Source: Cellvibrionales bacterium UBA2511 (GTDB lineage Bacteria > Pseudomonadota > Gammaproteobacteria > Pseudomonadales > Porticoccaceae). Taken from it: a DNA stretch of 11,205 nt. Positions within the stretch are counted from its first letter, which is position 1; every line of letters starts with the position of its first letter. The stretch spans positions 13,066-24,270 of the forward strand of contig DDNV01000026.1 in the NCBI GenBank assembly GCA_002341315.1, written 5' to 3'. Of this stretch, positions 7,721 through 11,205 are shown piece after piece. The position numbers were made by a program, and so were the translations under genes. The notes beneath the pieces were generated by a model. The model was not told the DNA's origin. It saw only the letters and a list, made by a program, of their open reading frames with translations, and did not search any database.

Positions 7721-8695
7721 CAGATTAATCCACAGGAGCTTGCCGAGGGTATCCGCAGCGGCGATCGCCGAGCCCTTGCCAAGGGAATTACACTGGTCGA
7801 ATCGACCCGCGCAGATCACCGGGAGGCGGCTGCCCGTTTGCTTGAGCTGATCATGCCCTACACGGGCAACTCAATTCGGCTTGGTATTTCCGGCGTGCCC
7901 GGCGTGGGTAAATCGACGTTTATTGAGTCCTTTGGCAATCATGTGATCAGCCAGGGGCATCGGTTGGCCGTGCTGGCGGTAGATCCCACCTCAGCACTCA
8001 GTGGCGGCTCGATTCTGGGGGATAAAACCCGTATGGAAACCCTCGCCCGCCACCCCGATGCCTATATTCGGCCCTCCCCGGCTGGACAAACTTTGGGCGG
8101 AGTAACCCGCCGTACCCGCGAAACCCTGTTGCTCTGTGAGGCGGCGGGATTTGATGTGATCATCGTGGAAACCGTGGGTGTCGGTCAGTCGGAAACCGCC
8201 GTGGCACAGATGACCGATATGTTTTTGCTGTTGCTGTTACCCGGTGGCGGTGACGAGCTGCAGGGTATCAAGCGCGGTATTATGGAGCTGGCAGATTTGA
8301 TTCTGGTGAACAAGGCGGATGGCGACCAGCAGGCGGCCGCCAACCGGACTGTGGCAGACTATCGCATGGCCGTTCACTTCCTGCACCCCCGAAGTCGACA
8401 TTGGCAGGTTCAGGTTGAACCGCTTTCGGCGCTGCAGGGAGACGGTGTGCAGAAAATATGGCAGACCGTTGAAGAATATCGGCAGGTGCTGGGCGATGTG
8501 GGCGAAATCGAGTCCCGCCGCGCTGCTCAGGCCCGGGCCTGGATGTGGAGCGAAACAGCTGACAGTCTGCTCGGTAAACTGAAAGAAAATGAGGCGGTAA
8601 AAGCCCTGGTGGATCAGCTGGAAGCTGATGTGACAGCTGGCCGGATCCCGGCTACCGTGGCGGCAAAACAACTGGTGGAAGCCTTTCTTGGCTAG
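7718..8695 (+). CDS. meaB: methylmalonyl-CoA mutase-associated GTPase MeaB
   Basis: A 325-residue G3E-family P-loop GTPase (MeaB/ArgK/MMAA) that binds the mutase, gates adenosylcobalamin loading and protects the enzyme from inactivation. Visible are Walker A GVPGVGKST (59-67), the D/T-rich switch AVDPTSALSGGSILGDKTRM (87-106), the Walker B and switch II segment VIIVETVGVGQSE (147-159), the mutase-responsive switch III loop GGGDELQGIKRG (176-187), the base-specificity motif NKAD (198-201), and a C-terminal dimerisation arm. Length is normal. Translation most likely starts at TTG. The loop usually written SPSSGTLGG is SPAGQTLGG here (residues 120-128). Its position after the carboxylase and before the epimerase, in the same direction as the mutase, supports the role. 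It was historically misnamed an arginine/ornithine transport kinase; that function is not supported. Confidence 0.95.
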   Translation: MQINPQELAEGIRSGDRRALAKGITLVESTRADHREAAARLLELIMPYTGNSIRLGISGVPGVGKSTFIESFGNHVISQGHRLAVLAVDPTSALSGGSILGDKTRMETLARHPDAYIRPSPAGQTLGGVTRRTRETLLLCEAAGFDVIIVETVGVGQSETAVAQMTDMFLLLLLPGGGDELQGIKRGIMELADLILVNKADGDQQAAANRTVADYRMAVHFLHPRSRHWQVQVEPLSALQGDGVQKIWQTVEEYRQVLGDVGEIESRRAAQARAWMWSETADSLLGKLKENEAVKALVDQLEADVTAGRIPATVAAKQLVEAFLG

Positions 8696-8761
8696 CTTTT
8701 TGGGTGTCGCTCAAACGCCTTTGGCTGTGTTGAATTTAACCGGATATCAAAAGGTAACCCT

Positions 8762-9166
8762 ATGATAGGCAAACTGAATCATGTTGCTATTGTGGTCCCT
8801 GATCTCGACAGGGCGATGACCACCTATCGGGATGCGTTGGGTGCAACCGTCTCCGAACCCATTGATCTGCCCGAACACGGTGTCCGGGTCGCCTTTGTGG
8901 AATTGCCGAATACCAAAATCGAATTATTGTTACCCCTCGGGGAGAATTCGCCCGTGGCGAAATTCCTTGAGCGCAATGTGGATGGTGGTATGCACCACCT
9001 GTGTTATGAGGTGGAGGATATTATTACTGCCCGCGACAAACTGGTCGCTGCGGGTGCCCGGGTGCTGGGCAACGGCGAGCCTAAAACCGGTGCCCATGGC
9101 AAGCCGGTGCTGTTTCTCCATCCCAAGGACTTCTGCGGTACGCTGGTGGAAATTGAGCAGGTCTGA
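8762..9166 (+). CDS. mce: methylmalonyl-CoA epimerase
   Basis: A 134-residue vicinal-oxygen-chelate (glyoxalase-fold) metalloenzyme converting (S)-methylmalonyl-CoA, the carboxylase product, to the (R) form used by the mutase. Two beta-alpha-beta-beta-beta modules are recognisable: NHVAIVVPDLDRAMTTYRDALG at the start and GGMHHLCYEVEDIITARDKL from residue 75. Expected metal ligands are His7, Glu54 (TKIELLLP), a His of the His78-His79 pair and Glu130 (TLVEIEQ). GAHGKPVLFLHPKDFCGTLVE near the end is highly typical. Length is standard. AAGGT at 8751-8755 precedes the ATG by six bases. The gene closes the methylmalonyl block, 66 bp after meaB, and faces the convergent antiporter gene. Other VOC enzymes share the fold, but sequence and context together make this assignment firm. 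Confidence 0.96.
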   Translation: MIGKLNHVAIVVPDLDRAMTTYRDALGATVSEPIDLPEHGVRVAFVELPNTKIELLLPLGENSPVAKFLERNVDGGMHHLCYEVEDIITARDKLVAAGARVLGNGEPKTGAHGKPVLFLHPKDFCGTLVEIEQV

Positions 9167-9192
9167 AGTTGGCGGGAAAAGTGTTCCTGTTT

Positions 9193-9210
9193 AAAACAGT
9201 TGTCACTGCC
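9193..9210 (-). terminator. weak candidate terminator of the antiporter transcript
   Basis: On the minus strand, GGCAGT (9210-9205), loop GACA, ACTGTT (9200-9195) forms a six-pair stem with two G-U pairs, overlapping a run of four U. It lies about 35 bp past the antiporter stop, between convergent genes where termination is expected. The stem is short; no better terminator is seen here for the plus-strand block. Confidence 0.3.
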
Positions 9211-9244
9211 ATCAACCCTTTTATTTCGACGACAAACTGGGTAT

Positions 9245-10723
9245 CTAAGACGGTAACTTCATACCAACTACCGTGATCTCGCGATTATCGAGTTGTCGCA
9301 CCACAAAGATAGCTGTGCCAATGTTCACCTTGTCGCCGATAATGGGTGGTCGACGCAATTGTCCGGCAATCCAGCTGCCAAGATTCTGGTCGGCATCCGG
9401 GGGTTCCGGCAAGTCATAGAACTGACAGATTTCCCCCAGGGGGATTCTGCCATCCAGCACGAAATCCCCGAACACTCTGCGGAAGTTTTTCCTGTCATCC
9501 TTTTCCGGTAGTACCAGTCCCAGTCGTCGTGCCACCCAGGCGAGGCTGCCTCCCTGCAACAGCAATGAGGTTGCCACGACCACAAACGCCACATTGAAAA
9601 GGGTTTTTGCCCCCTCCAGATCCACCATCATGGGAAAAATAGCCAGCACGACCGGCACTGCACCGCGCAGGCCTACCCAGGCGATAAAAAATGTTTCCCG
9701 GCGTGTGAAGTGAAATGGCAGCAGGCACAGCGACACAGCCAGCGGACGCGCAACCAGAATCAGTAACAGCGCGATACCCAGTGCCGGAAGCAGCCCGTCT
9801 GCCACCTCGCTGGGGGTGACCAGCAAGCCCAGCAGCAGGAACATCAGGGCCTGGGACAGCCAGGCAAAGCCATCCATTGCTGACAGGGCCTGGCGAACGC
9901 TCCGGCGAGCCCGGTTGCCCACCATCAGGCCGAACAGGTAGATCGCGAGAAATCCCGAACCGCCCACCCAGGTGGCAAAGGCAAACACGCCGATACCGGC
10001 TGACATTAATAGCAGGGCGAGTATGCCGGCACCACTGTCCAGCATACCCCGAATACGGTTGACGGCGCTGGCCATGGCGATGCCGGCCAAGTAGCCGATC
10101 AGCCCGCCTATACCAAACTGCGTAGTCAGGCTGAGCACGGTGGTCCAGCCATTGAAAACCAGCGCCTCGTCGGCGTTATAAATCAGGGCGATACTGATAA
10201 ATGTCAGGGTGAGGTAGACCGCCATTGGGTCGTTCATGCCGGACTCGATTTCCAGCGTGGCGGCAACCCGCTCGTTGAGTCGCACGCCGCAGGATTTGAG
10301 CAGGGAAAACACGGCGGCGGCATCGGTGGAGCCGACGATCGCGCCCAGCAACATGGCCATTGGCCAGCTGAGCCCCAGCAGCCACATGGCGGCGAGGCCC
10401 GTGAGGCCAGCGGACAGTAATACACCGAGTGTCGCCAGTATCAGTGACGGTTTGAGTCCGGTGCGAAAAGTGGCAAAGTCGGTGCGCAGTCCACCATCCA
10501 CCAGAATCACGGCAAGGGCGATATTGCCCACCCAGAAGCTCAGTGCAAAATTGTCAAAACTGATACCACCTATGCCGTCCTCGCCACTGAGCATACCGAC
10601 AATGAGAAAAACCAGCAGAAAAGGAAAACCGACCCGCGATGAAATGATGCCGGCAAACACTGCCACAAAAATCAGTGCTGCTGCGGCCATTAAGGGTAGG
10701 GCAAGGAAGTCGAGTGATAGCAT
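9245..10723 (-). CDS. CvrA/NhaP2-type K+(Na+)/H+ antiporter lacking the RCK-C domain
   Basis: A 492-residue CPA1-family cation/proton antiporter of the inner membrane. About twelve to thirteen hydrophobic helices span residues ~8-400. Conserved signatures are FDNFALSFWVGNIALAVILVDGGLRT (56-81), the GSTDAAAVFSLL segment (131-142), the ion-binding ESGMNDPMAVYL (160-171; Asn164-Asp165), and GLRGAVPVVLAIFPMM (351-366). After a short linker the protein goes straight into a CorC_HlyC-type domain (~415-490: FGDFVLDG, PPIIGDKV, TVVGMKL). E. coli CvrA (about 578 residues) carries an RCK-C/TrkA_C domain of roughly 80 residues between these parts; it is absent here. GAGGA sits five bases before the ATG. 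By family it exchanges K+ or Na+ for protons in pH or osmotic homeostasis; the ion is not determinable from sequence. No functional link to the methylmalonyl block is evident. Confidence 0.92.
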   Translation of the reverse strand: MLSLDFLALPLMAAAALIFVAVFAGIISSRVGFPFLLVFLIVGMLSGEDGIGGISFDNFALSFWVGNIALAVILVDGGLRTDFATFRTGLKPSLILATLGVLLSAGLTGLAAMWLLGLSWPMAMLLGAIVGSTDAAAVFSLLKSCGVRLNERVAATLEIESGMNDPMAVYLTLTFISIALIYNADEALVFNGWTTVLSLTTQFGIGGLIGYLAGIAMASAVNRIRGMLDSGAGILALLLMSAGIGVFAFATWVGGSGFLAIYLFGLMVGNRARRSVRQALSAMDGFAWLSQALMFLLLGLLVTPSEVADGLLPALGIALLLILVARPLAVSLCLLPFHFTRRETFFIAWVGLRGAVPVVLAIFPMMVDLEGAKTLFNVAFVVVATSLLLQGGSLAWVARRLGLVLPEKDDRKNFRRVFGDFVLDGRIPLGEICQFYDLPEPPDADQNLGSWIAGQLRRPPIIGDKVNIGTAIFVVRQLDNREITVVGMKLPS

Positions 10724-10755
10724 GTTCTTCCTCGGGGGTTAATCGATATTCTCAG

Positions 10756-10773
10756 GGTCGTCGCGTGACGACC
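10756..10773. promoter_or_regulatory. perfect inverted repeat upstream of the antiporter gene
   Basis: GGTCGTC (10756-10762), GCGT, GACGACC (10767-10773) is a perfect seven-pair inverted repeat 33 bp before the antiporter start. No T-run follows it on either strand, so it is not a standard intrinsic terminator for the upstream DHH gene. It could be a dimeric regulator operator or a leader hairpin. Confidence 0.45.
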
Positions 10774-10849
10774 AATAACAGTTTAATCGGTGAAGGCAAT
10801 GGGACGCTAGCGGGAAGCGGGCCGGTCCAATCGAATACAGGGGTAGAGG

Positions 10850-11205
10850 TCAGGTATAACTGGCTTCGAACGCATCGATAAAGTCAGTCAGCATCCCGGC
10901 AGGCAGGTTGTTGATCCCTGCCGCCGCCGCACGGCCGCCGCCGGTGGGGAAGCGGCGGCATAAATCCGCAGCACCCTGGCGGTTGTTCAGTGGCGCCCGC
11001 ACGCTCACCAGATACTCGCCCTGAGAGGTTGCCGTGACAACGGCATGGGCCCGGTCGGGATGATCATTGGTCAGTTGATTGCTGAAGACACCGCTGACCC
11101 GTCTGGCCCAGGCTTCGTTCGGCAGAATGAATACCGCGGTGGTGTCCGACGTTTTCTCGGCGGCAATATCTGCGGCCGCCGCCATATCGCTGTGGTAGCC
11201 ATTCT
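10850..11205 (-). CDS. DHH/DHHA1 family phosphoesterase, C-terminal part (5' end outside window)
   Basis: The frame is open through the window edge (residues NGYHSDM precede the first in-window Met), so only the C-terminal 117 residues are seen. They match the DHHA1 substrate-binding domain of DHH phosphoesterases: a central segment with YLVSVRAPLNN, followed by the diagnostic glycine-rich motif FPTGGGRAAAAGINNLP. The metal-binding DHH domain is outside, so catalytic competence cannot be judged. Family members include RecJ-like nucleases, oligoribonucleases and cyclic dinucleotide phosphodiesterases; the visible part resembles a stand-alone, RecJ-unlike member, but the substrate is unknown. 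It is codirectional with the antiporter gene 126 bp downstream and could share a transcript, although an inverted repeat lies between. Confidence 0.8.
   Translation of the reverse strand, partial: NGYHSDMAAAADIAAEKTSDTTAVFILPNEAWARRVSGVFSNQLTNDHPDRAHAVVTATSQGEYLVSVRAPLNNRQGAADLCRRFPTGGGRAAAAGINNLPAGMLTDFIDAFEASYT

Noticed and set aside
7093..7782. 229-codon minus-strand frame across the pccA end and meaB start
   Set aside because: Covers parts of two recognisable plus-strand genes and their gap; no domain seen, best explained as a shadow frame.
10236..10742. 168-codon plus-strand frame opposite the antiporter gene
   Set aside because: Ser/Arg/Pro-rich translation is typical for the antisense of hydrophobic membrane-protein codons.
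1..11205. Mobile element, CRISPR array, tRNA or phage/defence genes
   Set aside because: No regularly spaced repeats, no transposase or integrase motifs, no cloverleaf-like segment and no compositional break were seen; gene content is core metabolism and housekeeping.

Overview
This is an ordinary-looking chromosomal window from a moderately GC-rich proteobacterium. I infer a gammaproteobacterium, possibly a marine Cellvibrionales-type lineage, from the proteobacterial style of the methylmalonyl-CoA genes, the CvrA-like antiporter and the overall gene mix. This is recognition from memory; no search was run. I see no transposase, integrase, CRISPR array, tRNA, rRNA or phage gene.

The left edge (1-468) is the C-terminal part of a FabG-like short-chain dehydrogenase/reductase. 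It ends tail-to-tail against an AraC-family regulator (465-1457, minus strand); their stop codons overlap. A gene-free stretch of about 310 bp (1458-1767) separates the regulator from a divergent block. It holds several short repeats that look like candidate regulator sites: an 11-bp direct repeat near the araC-type gene, an 8-bp repeat one helical turn apart near the mutase gene, a 9-bp inverted repeat and an imperfect 17-bp palindrome.

The core (1768-9166, all plus strand) is a complete propionyl-CoA to succinyl-CoA module: methylmalonyl-CoA mutase, propionyl-CoA carboxylase beta, propionyl-CoA carboxylase alpha (biotin-carrying), the mutase GTPase chaperone MeaB, and methylmalonyl-CoA epimerase. 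PccA/PccB carboxylate propionyl-CoA to (S)-methylmalonyl-CoA, the epimerase converts it to the (R) form, and the B12-dependent mutase makes succinyl-CoA for the TCA cycle. MeaB protects and reloads the mutase cofactor. Such a module serves catabolism of odd-chain fatty acids, branched-chain amino acids, cholesterol-like side chains or propionate. Intergenic gaps of 66-119 bp are wide for an operon, but no strong internal terminator is visible.

The right part is on the minus strand. A CvrA/NhaP2-type cation/proton antiporter (9245-10723) lacks the RCK-C domain that E. coli CvrA has between membrane and C-terminal domains. It is preceded by a perfect 7-bp-stem inverted repeat. The C-terminal portion of a DHH/DHHA1 phosphoesterase (10850-11205) runs off the window.

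I find no clearly undescribed system. The points most worth checking are the repeat architecture of the regulator/mutase intergenic region with the possible non-canonical start of the regulator, and the antiporter domain loss.
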